64,000 nucleotides of DNA from Actinomycetota bacterium. GTDB taxonomy: Bacteria; Actinomycetota; Actinomycetes; Propionibacteriales; Nocardioidaceae. The stretch is taken from NCBI GenBank assembly GCA_009701885.1, contig WLJH01000013.1:39293-103292 (forward strand), read 5' to 3'. Positions 55,799 to 64,000 of the stretch are shown piece by piece (the first letter of the stretch is position 1; the number at the start of each line of letters is the position of its first letter). Made by a program: the position numbers and the translations under genes. The notes beneath the pieces are model-generated. The model searched no databases. It saw only the letters and a list, made by a program, of their open reading frames with translations, and had not been told where the DNA came from.

Positions 55799-57001
55799 GT
55801 GCGCTCCCGCCTGACCCTCGCCTTCGGTCTGCTGGCCGTCCTCCTGGTCGGCGCGTTCGTCGCCTTCCGCACCGTCAGCATCTCCGACCTGGCCGAGGAC
55901 GAGCTGCGCCGGCAGGTGCAGCGCGAGGCCCTCGTGGTCGCGACGCTGCTCGGCCAGGGCCTGGAACCCGACGCCCCGGCACCGGCCGCCGCCGCGCTCG
56001 AGCCCTTCGCGGTCCCCGACCGCGCGGTGGTCGTCACCGTCGCCGACGGGTCGTCCTCACGCGTCACCGGGCAGCTGTGGCGCGAGTCCGACGCCGAGGG
56101 CGCGGTCGCGGCGTCCGCGACCGTGGACGGGGTGGTGGTCGAGGTCAGCGCACCGATGCGGGACGCCGAGTCGACCGTCTCCGCCGCCCTCCCCTCGCTC
56201 CTCGCGCTCGGCGGCATCCTCGTCGTCGTCGCCGTGCTCGTGGGCGTGCTCGTCGCCACCCGGCTCGCCCGACCCTTCGCCGAGCTGGCCGAGGCAGCCA
56301 ACGCCCTGGCGCGCGGTCGCTTCGACCTGCGGCTGCCCGACACCAGCATCGGTGAGGCGCGCGCGATCGGTGAGGCGCTCGACGGCGCCGCCGCCCAGCT
56401 GCGCGGCTCGCTGGAGCGTGAGCGCGACCTGGCGCTGCGGGCCTCCCACGAGCTGCGCACACCACTCACCAGCCTGAGCCTGGCGCTCCACGACCTGGTC
56501 GACCGCGACGACGCCCCGGCCGACCTCGTCGAGGCCGCGGCGCTGGCCGCCCGCACGGTCGAGAGGCTGGACAAGGCGGTCGGCGACGTCCTGGAGGAGA
56601 CCCGCAGCCACCCGGTGGTGGCCGGCGCCCACCTGCCGCTCTCCCTGGTCGTCCCTGCCCTGGCCCAGCGCTGGGCCGACACCCTGTCGCTCGCCGGGGT
56701 CGAGCTCGAGGCCGAGCTCGACGGCGACGCCACGCTCTCGCTCACCCCCGGGCCGCTCGAGCAGGTGCTCGACGACGTGCTGCTGGCGGTGCTCGCGTGC
56801 AGCGGTCACCGGGTCGGACTCAGCGTGGAGGGTGCCGAACGGCACCTACGTGTGGAGGTACGCGTCGCCGGCGCCCAGCCCGCAGCCAGGGACGTCCCGG
56901 CCCTGGAGCGCGCCCGTGGCGTCGTGGAGACCCTCGGCGGCCGGATGAGCGGCGACCTGCGCGAGCCCGCCGGGCTCGCCGTCGTGCTCCCGCGCCGCTA
57001 G
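55799..57001 (+). CDS. Membrane sensor histidine kinase with divergent catalytic domain
   Basis: Two TM segments, HAMP-like region, intact H-box ASHELRTPLTSLSLALHDL; weak N/G boxes. Confidence 0.88.
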   Translation: MRSRLTLAFGLLAVLLVGAFVAFRTVSISDLAEDELRRQVQREALVVATLLGQGLEPDAPAPAAAALEPFAVPDRAVVVTVADGSSSRVTGQLWRESDAEGAVAASATVDGVVVEVSAPMRDAESTVSAALPSLLALGGILVVVAVLVGVLVATRLARPFAELAEAANALARGRFDLRLPDTSIGEARAIGEALDGAAAQLRGSLERERDLALRASHELRTPLTSLSLALHDLVDRDDAPADLVEAAALAARTVERLDKAVGDVLEETRSHPVVAGAHLPLSLVVPALAQRWADTLSLAGVELEAELDGDATLSLTPGPLEQVLDDVLLAVLACSGHRVGLSVEGAERHLRVEVRVAGAQPAARDVPALERARGVVETLGGRMSGDLREPAGLAVVLPRR

Positions 57002-57008
57002 CCCGCGC

Positions 57009-57479
57009 TCAGCCCTCGTCGGCGCAGTCGCGGCACAGCCCGGACAGTGCCACGTGGTGCGGCTCCAGGGCGAAGCCCTCGGAGGCGGCCAGCTCGCGGC
57101 GTACGCCGTCGAGGATCCCGTCGGGGAGGTCGATGACCCGGCGGCAGCTGCGGCACTGCGCGTGCACGTGGTGCGCGCCGTCGGCCGACTCCGCGGGGTC
57201 GGCCAGGTGGTAGGCGGTGCCCGCGGCCAGGTGGACGTGGGTGACGACGCCGAGCTCGGCGAGGGTCTCCAGCGTGCGGTAGACGGTGGTCAGGTGCATG
57301 CCGGGCCAGCGCTCGGCCACGTCGGCGGCGATCTGCTCGACCGTGGGGTGGCCCTCGGCCCGGGCCAGGGTGTCGACGACCGCGCGGCGCGGCATCGTGA
57401 TGCGGTGGCCGTGCTCGCGCAGGTGGGCCACCACCCGCTCGACGGTGGCGGCCACCGGGTCCTGCCCGCGGGTGCTCAC
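57009..57479 (-). CDS. zur: Fur-family regulator, Zur-like
   Basis: RITMPRRAVVDTLARAEGHPTVEQIA, HLTTVYRTLETLAELGVV, HVHAQCRSCRRVIDLP...GLCRDCADEG; next to znuBCA. Confidence 0.88.
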   Translation of the reverse strand: MSTRGQDPVAATVERVVAHLREHGHRITMPRRAVVDTLARAEGHPTVEQIAADVAERWPGMHLTTVYRTLETLAELGVVTHVHLAAGTAYHLADPAESADGAHHVHAQCRSCRRVIDLPDGILDGVRRELAASEGFALEPHHVALSGLCRDCADEG

Positions 57480-58333
57480 AGGACCGCCGGGGTGCCGGAT
57501 CGGGTCTGGGTGCGGCCGAGCCGACCGACGCCGGTGAGGGTCAGCACGACGACGAAGAGGCTGGCCCCGGTGAGCACGATCGTGGTGCCGGAGGGGACGT
57601 CGAGGTGGTAGCTGAGGTTCATCCCCACGAGGCCGCAGACGGCGCCGATGGCCGTGGAGAGCCACAGCATCGTGGCGAAGCGGTGGGTGAGCATCCGCGC
57701 GACGACCGCGGGGATGACCAGGGTGGCGGCGACCAGCGTCACGCCGATGACCGAGAGCGTGGAGAGGATCGCCAGGGAGAGCACCAGCATGAGCAGCGCG
57801 TCGGTGCGGGCGACCCGCACGCCGCTGACGTCGGCGACCTCGGGGTCGAAGGTGGCGAAGAGCAGCGCGCGGTAGCGGCTGGCGACCACGCCGACGGTGA
57901 GCACGCTGACGGCGACCAGCGTCCAGACGTCGGTGCTGGAGATGCCCAGGATGCTGCCGAAGAGCGCGGCGTCGAAGCTCGGGCCGCGGTTGCCGAAGAC
58001 CGTGAGCAGGGCGACGCCGAGGGCGAAGGAGGCCGTCGTGATGACGCCGATGGCGGCGTCGGCGCCGATCCGGTGCGAGCGCGAGACCCGGTTGATGGCT
58101 AGCGCCGAGGCGAAGCCCCAGATGCCGGCGCCCAGGACGTAGCTGACGCCGATCACGCTGCTGGCCGCGAACCCGCCGAAGATGGCGTGCGACAGCCCGT
58201 GGCCGATGTAGCTCATCCCGCGCAGGATGACGTAGACGCCGACCAGACCGCACAGCGCGCCCGCCAGCGTGGCGACGACGACGGCCTTGACGAAGAAGTC
58301 GTACGCGAAGGGCTCGAGGAAGGTCTCCAGCAC
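57476..58333 (-). CDS. znuB: Zinc ABC transporter permease
   Basis: ABC-3 family permease: LVGVYVILRGMSYIGHGLSHAIFGGFA, LSVIGVTLVAATLVIPAVVARMLT. Confidence 0.92.
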   Translation of the reverse strand: MLETFLEPFAYDFFVKAVVVATLAGALCGLVGVYVILRGMSYIGHGLSHAIFGGFAASSVIGVSYVLGAGIWGFASALAINRVSRSHRIGADAAIGVITTASFALGVALLTVFGNRGPSFDAALFGSILGISSTDVWTLVAVSVLTVGVVASRYRALLFATFDPEVADVSGVRVARTDALLMLVLSLAILSTLSVIGVTLVAATLVIPAVVARMLTHRFATMLWLSTAIGAVCGLVGMNLSYHLDVPSGTTIVLTGASLFVVVLTLTGVGRLGRTQTRSGTPAVL

Positions 58334-58341
58334 GGCGGGCC

Positions 58342-59163
58342 TCAGGCTCCGTGCGGGCGGCCGGGGGCGTGGCGGTCGAGGACGACCGGCATGCCCAGGT
58401 GCTGCAGGACGTCCATCGGGGCGCCGAAGGTCTGCTCGAGGACCTCGGAGGTCATCACGTCGAGCGGGGCGCCGCGGCGCACGACCGTGCCGTGGAGGGC
58501 GACGAGGTCGGGCACGTGCGCGGCGACGCCGTTGAGGTCGTGGGTGGTCAGCACGATGGTCATGCCGTCGTCGTGCAGGTGACCGAGCAGGTGGAGCATG
58601 TCGTGTCGGGTCGCGACGTCGATGCCGCTGGTGGGCTCGTCGAGCAGCAGCATCTGGGGGTCGCGCAGGAGCGCGCGGGCCAGGAACATCCGCTGCTGCT
58701 GGCCGCCCGAGAGCTCCCGGATGTGGCGGTCGACCAGGTGGCCGATGCCCAGCCGCTCCAGCACCGCGGCGACGTCGGCGCGCTCGGCGCGGGACGGCCA
58801 CGGCAGCAGCCGGCCGCTGCGGGCCATCAGCACGCACTCCCCCACGGTCACGGGGAAGTTCCAGCTCACGGTCTCCAGCTGGGGGACGTAGCCCACCCGG
58901 ACCCCCGGGGCGCGGCGCACCGTCCCAGTCGTCGGCCGCTGGGTGCCGAGGAGCAGGCGCAGCAGGGTCGTCTTGCCCGCACCCGACGGGCCCACGACGC
59001 CCACGAAGTCGCCGGCCCGCAGGGTCAGGTCGACCCCGGCGAGCACCGGCGTGTCGCCGTACGAGACCCCGGCGCGCTCGGCACGGACCAGCTCGGTGGC
59101 GGGCGCGAGCACGTGGACGGGGGCGACCTCGGGGTGGGTCACGCGTGCCTCGCTCGGGCTCAT
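58342..59163 (-). CDS. znuC: Zinc ABC transporter ATP-binding protein
   Basis: [57 protein letters not shown]. Confidence 0.94.
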   Translation of the reverse strand: MSPSEARVTHPEVAPVHVLAPATELVRAERAGVSYGDTPVLAGVDLTLRAGDFVGVVGPSGAGKTTLLRLLLGTQRPTTGTVRRAPGVRVGYVPQLETVSWNFPVTVGECVLMARSGRLLPWPSRAERADVAAVLERLGIGHLVDRHIRELSGGQQQRMFLARALLRDPQMLLLDEPTSGIDVATRHDMLHLLGHLHDDGMTIVLTTHDLNGVAAHVPDLVALHGTVVRRGAPLDVMTSEVLEQTFGAPMDVLQHLGMPVVLDRHAPGRPHGA

Positions 59164-60158
59164 TGGGGGTAGGTCGCGGTGTCGGGGACAGCCGGGGTGA
59201 CGTCGAGGGCGGAGAGCTCCGGCGCCTCGCCGCCCAGGCCGGTGATCATGGTGACGTAGTTGTAGCGCATGAGTCCGAGCCAGGAGTGCTCCGGCTCCCC
59301 CGGCTCGCCGGGCAGGTCGTCGTCGCGCAGGGTGTCCTCGTAGCGCGCACCGGTCGCGTCGCCGATCTCCTCGAGCGCGTCGGAGGGGAAGACCTCCGAG
59401 CCGAAGATGGTGGGCACCTGCTCGGCCTCGATCTGGTCGATGATCCCCGCCACCTCCCGCGGGGTCGGGTCGTCAAAGCTGTCGGGCTGGATCGCGCCGA
59501 TGACGGTCCAGTCGTAGGTCCGGGCGAAGTAGGCGTAGGCGTCGTGGTAGGTCAGCAGCTTGCGGTCCTCGACCGGCACCGACTCCTGGTCGGCGCGCAG
59601 CGCGTCGGAGAGCGCGGTGGCCTGGGCGGTGAAGGCCTCGAGGTTCTCGTCGTACGTCGCCTCGCCGTCGGGGTCGACCTCTACGAGGGTGTCGCGGACC
59701 AGCTCGGCGTAGCGGATCGCCCAGGTGGGGTCGGTCCACAGGTGCGGGTTGGGCTTGCCCTCCTCCTCGGGGAAGGAGAAGTCGTAAACGTACTCCGACT
59801 CCGGCAGCACCTCCGTGCCGAGCTCGACCAGGCGGGCGCCCTCGCTCATCGTCTCCTCGGCCAGCTCCATGGTCGGGTCCTCGAGCTGCAGGCCGTTGAC
59901 CAGCACCAGGTCGGCCTCCTCGAGCTGCGCGGCCGCGCTCGGCGGCGGCTCGAAGGTGTGGGAGTTGGTGCCCTCCGGGACCAGGCCCTCGACCTCGGCC
60001 CGGTCGCCCGCGACCGCCGCGGTGATGGAGGTGATCGGCGCGACCGTCGTGACGATCCGCAGCTCACCGTCGTCGGCGACGTCGCTCCCCTCCGAGCAGG
60101 CCGCCAGGGCGGGGGCGAGGGCGAGCAGGGCCAGACCGGCGAGGCGGGGACGCGTCAT
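59160..60158 (-). CDS. znuA: Zinc ABC transporter substrate-binding lipoprotein
   Basis: Lipobox LAPALAACSEGS; NSHTFEPPPS, NPHLWTDP and LLTYHDAYAYFARTYDW metal-ligand His regions; ATGA overlap with znuC. Confidence 0.92.
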   Translation of the reverse strand: MTRPRLAGLALLALAPALAACSEGSDVADDGELRIVTTVAPITSITAAVAGDRAEVEGLVPEGTNSHTFEPPPSAAAQLEEADLVLVNGLQLEDPTMELAEETMSEGARLVELGTEVLPESEYVYDFSFPEEEGKPNPHLWTDPTWAIRYAELVRDTLVEVDPDGEATYDENLEAFTAQATALSDALRADQESVPVEDRKLLTYHDAYAYFARTYDWTVIGAIQPDSFDDPTPREVAGIIDQIEAEQVPTIFGSEVFPSDALEEIGDATGARYEDTLRDDDLPGEPGEPEHSWLGLMRYNYVTMITGLGGEAPELSALDVTPAVPDTATYPQ

Positions 60159-60295
60159 GGGCAGGACACTAGTCGAGACCCGGTTGCTGTTGCGAAGGGG
60201 TTGCAGGAAGGAGCGCGACCTATTACCCCGTTCTGCAGACAGTTCTTTACTTTCGGCCCTAGCCTCGGCGGCTCCACCACTACCTCGGAGTACCC

Positions 60296-61498
60296 ATGCC
60301 ACGGCGCGTCCTGTTGTTCCTGCTCGCTCTCTCACTCGGTCCCACTCTGGTCCTGGCCACCGCCCCGGCGGCCGTCGCGGCCGATCGCGACTGCGGTGAC
60401 TTCGCCAGCCAGAAGGCGGCGCAGATCTTCTTCCTCAACGCCGGCGGCCCCTCCTCGGATCCGCACTACCTCGACAGTGACGGAGATGGCATCGCCTGCG
60501 AGTCGAACCCGGCGCCCTACTACTACGGCAAGACACTCCCCGGGGGCGGCGGGTCGTCCCAGCCCGAGCCGGAGCCGCAGCCGCAGCCGGTCACGTCCAG
60601 CGTCTCGCTGACCGTCAGCCCCTCCCAGCGCATCACCGGAGAGCGCTACGACCTCACGGTGACGGTGCGCCCTGCGATCAGCCGCGCGGTGACCGTGCAG
60701 AAGAAGGTCAACGGCACGTGGAAGGTCCTGGCCACCGGCACCACTGGAGCCGCGGGCACGGCCCGTCGCGCCCTGAAGACACCTGCCAAGACGTTGGTCC
60801 TCCGCGCCGTCCTCCAGCCACTGTCCAAGGCAGGAAAGAAGTACACCGGGGCCGTCAGCACCTCGCGGAAGCTCCAGGTGCAGCGCCAGAAGGTCGAGCT
60901 CGAGTTCTCCCAGAGCGTGGTCAGCGAGGGCGAGCAGACCCGCGCCGTCGTGACGGCCACCCCGGTCCGCCCCGGTCGTCCGGTGGCCCTGCAGGTGAAG
61001 GAAGGCGGCTCCTGGGTCACGCTGGAAGAGATCGAGGTCGACCGCCGTGGCCGGGCCGCGACGCAGGTGGTCCCGGAGCTGGGGACGGCCGAGTACCGAG
61101 CAGTGGCCCTGCGACACAACGGCGCCGTGCCCGCGAGCTCCGGAACGCGCGACCTGACCGCCGTCGACATGACGGCGCCGGCGGCGCCTTTCGGCCTCCA
61201 GGCGACAGCTGGTGACGCAGTCGTCGACCTCACCTGGTCCGCCGATGTTCCCGCCGACTTCCTGCATCACGAGGTGTGGGTGCGCACCGCCGACACCGAC
61301 TGGGCGGTCCTGGCCACGACCACGGCCTCGGTGTTCCAGGCCTCCGGCCTGCAGAACGGCACGACCTACTGGTTCGCTGTGAGCAGCCTCGACCGCACCG
61401 GAAACCGATCGGCTCCTACCGGCGAGGTCACGGCGACGCCTGAGGCTCCCGTCGTCGAGCCTGTCGACCAGCCCTCGGGCGCACCCGGGCGTCGCTGA
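60296..61498 (+). CDS. Secreted protein with excalibur calcium-binding domain and C-terminal fibronectin type III-like domain
   Basis: Sec signal; DRDCGDFASQKAAQIFFLNAGGPSSDPHYLDSDGDGIACE; C-terminal APFGLQATAGDAVVDLTWSA...TTYWFAVSSLDRTGNRS. Confidence 0.88.
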   Translation: MPRRVLLFLLALSLGPTLVLATAPAAVAADRDCGDFASQKAAQIFFLNAGGPSSDPHYLDSDGDGIACESNPAPYYYGKTLPGGGGSSQPEPEPQPQPVTSSVSLTVSPSQRITGERYDLTVTVRPAISRAVTVQKKVNGTWKVLATGTTGAAGTARRALKTPAKTLVLRAVLQPLSKAGKKYTGAVSTSRKLQVQRQKVELEFSQSVVSEGEQTRAVVTATPVRPGRPVALQVKEGGSWVTLEEIEVDRRGRAATQVVPELGTAEYRAVALRHNGAVPASSGTRDLTAVDMTAPAAPFGLQATAGDAVVDLTWSADVPADFLHHEVWVRTADTDWAVLATTTASVFQASGLQNGTTYWFAVSSLDRTGNRSAPTGEVTATPEAPVVEPVDQPSGAPGRR

Positions 61499-61554
61499 CC
61501 CATCGTGCCCGCGGCCCGGGCCGTCAGTGGTCCGGGCTGCGGCAGGATGACCGC

Positions 61555-62607
61555 GTGCGAGCCGTGGTGATCGACGCCGTCCGAGCCCAGCCCGAGGTCC
61601 GGGAGGTGCCCGACCCGGTCGCGCCGGACGGCGGGGTGGTCGTGCGGGTCGGCGCCACCGGCCTGTGCCGCAGCGACTGGCACGCGTGGGCCGGCCACGA
61701 CGACATCGCGTGGCCGCACGTGCCGGGCCACGAGCTGGCCGGCGAGGTCGTGGCGGTCGGCGCCGGCGTACGACGCTGGGCGGCGGGTGACCGGGTGACG
61801 GTCCCGTTCGTGTGCGGCTGCGGGCGGTGCGCGTGGTGCGCGGCCGGGGACGCGCAGGTCTGCCCCGACCAGCAGCAGCCGGGCTTCACGCACTGGGGCT
61901 CCTTCGCCGAGCTGGTCCCCCTGCACGCCGCCGACACCAACCTGGTGGCACTGCCGGACACCGTCGACGACACCACCGCGGCCTCGCTGGGCTGCCGCTT
62001 CGCGACGGCCTACCGCGGGCTCGTCGCCCGGGCGCAGGTGCGCGAGGGCGAGTGGGTGGTCGTGGTCGGCGCGGGTGGCGTCGGGCTGAGTGCGGTCATG
62101 GTGGCGCGGGCACTGGGCGCCCAGGTGATCGCGGTTGACCGCCACCAGGGCGCGCTGGACGTCGCCTCCTCGCTCGGCGCCGAGCACGTGCTGCTCGCCG
62201 ACGGTGGGGACGACCTCCCCGAGGCACTGGTCGAGACACTGGCGGACCTCACCGCTGGCGGCGCCCACGTCGCCGTCGACGCGGTCGGCAGCGAGCAGAC
62301 CGCGGCGACCGCCATCCACTCGCTGCGCCGACGCGGCCGGCACGTGCAGGTCGGCCTGCTGCCCGCCGTCGACGGCCACCCGCGGATGCCGATGGGCCGG
62401 GTGATCGCCTGGGAGCTGGACCTGCTCGGCAGCCACGGCATGGCTGCCGCCGACTACCCCGGCATGCTCGACCTCGTCGTCGCCGGCACCCTCGCGCCGC
62501 GGCGGCTCGTCGAGCGCACCATCGGGCTGGCCGAGGCCGCCGAGCTGCTCCCGGTGTTCGACACCGTCCCCGTCGCTGGCATCACCGTCATCGACCCGAC
62601 CCGCTGA
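61555..62607 (+). CDS. Zinc-dependent alcohol dehydrogenase
   Basis: ATGLCRSDWHAWAGHDDIAWPHVPGHELAGEV, CGCGRCAWCAAGDAQVCPDQ, VVGAGGVGLSAVMVARALGA. Confidence 0.94.
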   Translation: MRAVVIDAVRAQPEVREVPDPVAPDGGVVVRVGATGLCRSDWHAWAGHDDIAWPHVPGHELAGEVVAVGAGVRRWAAGDRVTVPFVCGCGRCAWCAAGDAQVCPDQQQPGFTHWGSFAELVPLHAADTNLVALPDTVDDTTAASLGCRFATAYRGLVARAQVREGEWVVVVGAGGVGLSAVMVARALGAQVIAVDRHQGALDVASSLGAEHVLLADGGDDLPEALVETLADLTAGGAHVAVDAVGSEQTAATAIHSLRRRGRHVQVGLLPAVDGHPRMPMGRVIAWELDLLGSHGMAAADYPGMLDLVVAGTLAPRRLVERTIGLAEAAELLPVFDTVPVAGITVIDPTR

Positions 62608-62670
62608 GTCTCCGCGGCCTCGGGTCGAGGTGTGGGTCGAGGCCTGGTGCCGCGGTCCCGCGCGTCCCTG

Positions 62671-62718
62671 CACCTCGACGCACACCTCGACGCACACCTC
62701 GACCCGCACCTCGACCCG
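62671..62718. repeat. Tandem 12-bp repeat, 4 units
   Basis: CACCTCGACGCA x2 followed by CACCTCGACCCG x2. Confidence 0.85.
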
Positions 62719-62787
62719 GCACGGCGCAACCAGGGTGTGCCCGGACGGGTGGCCGTGGAACCTCCCGACCTGGGTACCTCCCGGCTC

Positions 62788-64000
62788 GTGAGCAGCCAGC
62801 CCGACCTCGTCCACCTCTCCGCCACCCGCCTCGGCGTGCCCGAGCCGCACGAGGCCCAGCTGGCCGCGGTGCGCTCGCTGCTGGCCGGGCGCGACGTGCT
62901 GCTCGTGGCCCCGACCGGCTCGGGGAAGTCGCTGGTCTACCAGCTGGCGGCGCTGGCCTCCGACGCGCTCTGCGTGGTCGTCACGCCCCTGCTGAGCCTG
63001 GCCGCCGACCAGGTCCGCAGCCTCGAGGAGCACGCCGGCGAGGGGGTGGCCGCCCGGTGGACCAGCGGCGAGGGGGCCGTCGACCGGGCCAGGGTCGAGG
63101 AAGCCGTGCGCGCCGGCACGCTGCGGGTCCTGCTCACCTCCCCCGAGCAGCTCGAGGGCGGCCCCCTGCGCGACCTGCTCGACGAGCACCCGCCGGCCCT
63201 GCTGGCCGTCGACGAGGCGCACTGCGTCTCGACGTGGGGCAGCGACTTCCGTCCGGCGTACGCCGGCCTCGGCTCGGTCCGCGAGGCCTGGGGCCGCCCG
63301 CCGACGGTGGCGGTCACCGCGACTGCGTCGTCCTCGGTGCGCAAGGACGTGCGCCGGGTGCTGGACCTGGCCGACTGCGACGAGCAGGTGCTGGGGTTCG
63401 AGCGGCCCTCGCTGTCGCTGGGCGTCGTGCGCCTGCACGACGAGGCCGACCGCGCCGGGCTGGTCGGCGCGCGCGTCGCCGTGCTGCGTGAGGACGGGAT
63501 GGGCCTGGTCTACGCGCGCACCCGCCGCTCGGTCGAGGCGCTCGCGGCGTCGCTGACCGAGCAGGGGCTGCGCGCCCCGGCGTACCACGCAGGTCTCCCC
63601 CGCCGCGTGCGCGACGACGTGCACGAGCAGTTTCACCGGGGGGAGGTCGACGTCGTCGTGGCCACCTCGGCCTTCGGCATGGGTGTGCACCAGCCGGACG
63701 TCCGCTGGGTGCTGCACGCGCAGGCACCGGAGTCGCTGGACGTCTACTACCAGGAGTCCGGCCGCGCCGGCCGCGACGGCGGACCCGCGAAGGCCGAGCT
63801 GCTCTTCCGCGAGGAGGACCTAGCCCTGGGCCACTTCTTCGCCGGCGGCCGGCCGCGCTCGTCGTCGGTACGCCGGGTCGCCGAGGCCTGGCGCGCCGAC
63901 CCCGCGGCCGACGCGGCCGGGCTCGCCCGGGTCACGGGCCTCGGCCGCCGCACCACCGGGCGCGTGCTCGCCCTGCTGCAGGCCGGCGGCGCGGACCCCG
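62788..64000 (+). CDS. RecQ-like ATP-dependent DNA helicase (3' end outside window)
   Basis: GTG start; LLVAPTGSGKSLVYQLAALA, AVDEAHCVSTWGSDFRPAYAGLG, VTATAS, YYQESGRAGRDG; open to window edge, hence absent from the ORF track. Confidence 0.92.
   Translation, partial: MSSQPDLVHLSATRLGVPEPHEAQLAAVRSLLAGRDVLLVAPTGSGKSLVYQLAALASDALCVVVTPLLSLAADQVRSLEEHAGEGVAARWTSGEGAVDRARVEEAVRAGTLRVLLTSPEQLEGGPLRDLLDEHPPALLAVDEAHCVSTWGSDFRPAYAGLGSVREAWGRPPTVAVTATASSSVRKDVRRVLDLADCDEQVLGFERPSLSLGVVRLHDEADRAGLVGARVAVLREDGMGLVYARTRRSVEALAASLTEQGLRAPAYHAGLPRRVRDDVHEQFHRGEVDVVVATSAFGMGVHQPDVRWVLHAQAPESLDVYYQESGRAGRDGGPAKAELLFREEDLALGHFFAGGRPRSSSVRRVAEAWRADPAADAAGLARVTGLGRRTTGRVLALLQAGGADP

Noticed and set aside
62671-62718. 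Possible CRISPR-like repeats
   Set aside because: Units are 12 bp and contiguous with no spacers; simple tandem repeat.
61366-63717. 783-aa minus-strand ORF spanning alcohol dehydrogenase and helicase genes
   Set aside because: Antisense to two clear genes; its VEVRVEVCVEVCVEVQ segment is only the translation of the 12-bp tandem repeat.
1-64000. tRNA, rRNA, prophage, transposase or CRISPR/Cas
   Set aside because: No cloverleaf-like segment, rRNA signature, integrase/transposase motif or repeat-spacer pattern noticed by eye; tRNAscan-SE and CRISPR tools would be needed to exclude them fully.

Overview
This 64 kb window is a high-GC actinobacterial chromosome segment, most likely Nocardioides/Nocardioidaceae-like (inferred from codon usage and gene content). 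I saw no rRNA, tRNA, CRISPR array, prophage or intact transposase. Recognisable blocks, in order: malic enzyme; Ni-superoxide dismutase with its maturation protease (sodN/sodX); an RsbW-like/SigB-F-type sigma pair; whiB1-pdtaS; a 24-aa bL37 ribosomal protein gene missing from the ORF track; rsrA-sigR; an SRAP peptidase; a LexA-boxed DUF222-HNH gene; an ECF sigma factor with a membrane-anchored C-terminal extension; aroA-rsgA-hisN; a MerR-DICT/flavin oxidase operon with a perfect inverted repeat; lepB; lactate 2-monooxygenase; cobT-cobS and cobU; a cobalamin riboswitch preceded by candidate tandem NrdR boxes upstream of class Ia nrdAB; an ABC exporter; a peptidoglycan-recognition amidase; a CalY/TasA-like protein - SipW-like signal peptidase - Ig-repeat protein - two-component system cluster; zur-znuBCA; an excalibur/FnIII protein; and a RecQ-like helicase running off the right edge. 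The strongest candidate for an under-described system is the SipW-type surface-protein locus at about 51.4-57.0 kb. Other notable points are the LexA-boxed HNH gene, the dual regulation of nrdAB, the bL37 micro-ORF, and an apparent frameshift in a FlK-like thioesterase gene. All family calls come from reading the translations; no database search was run.
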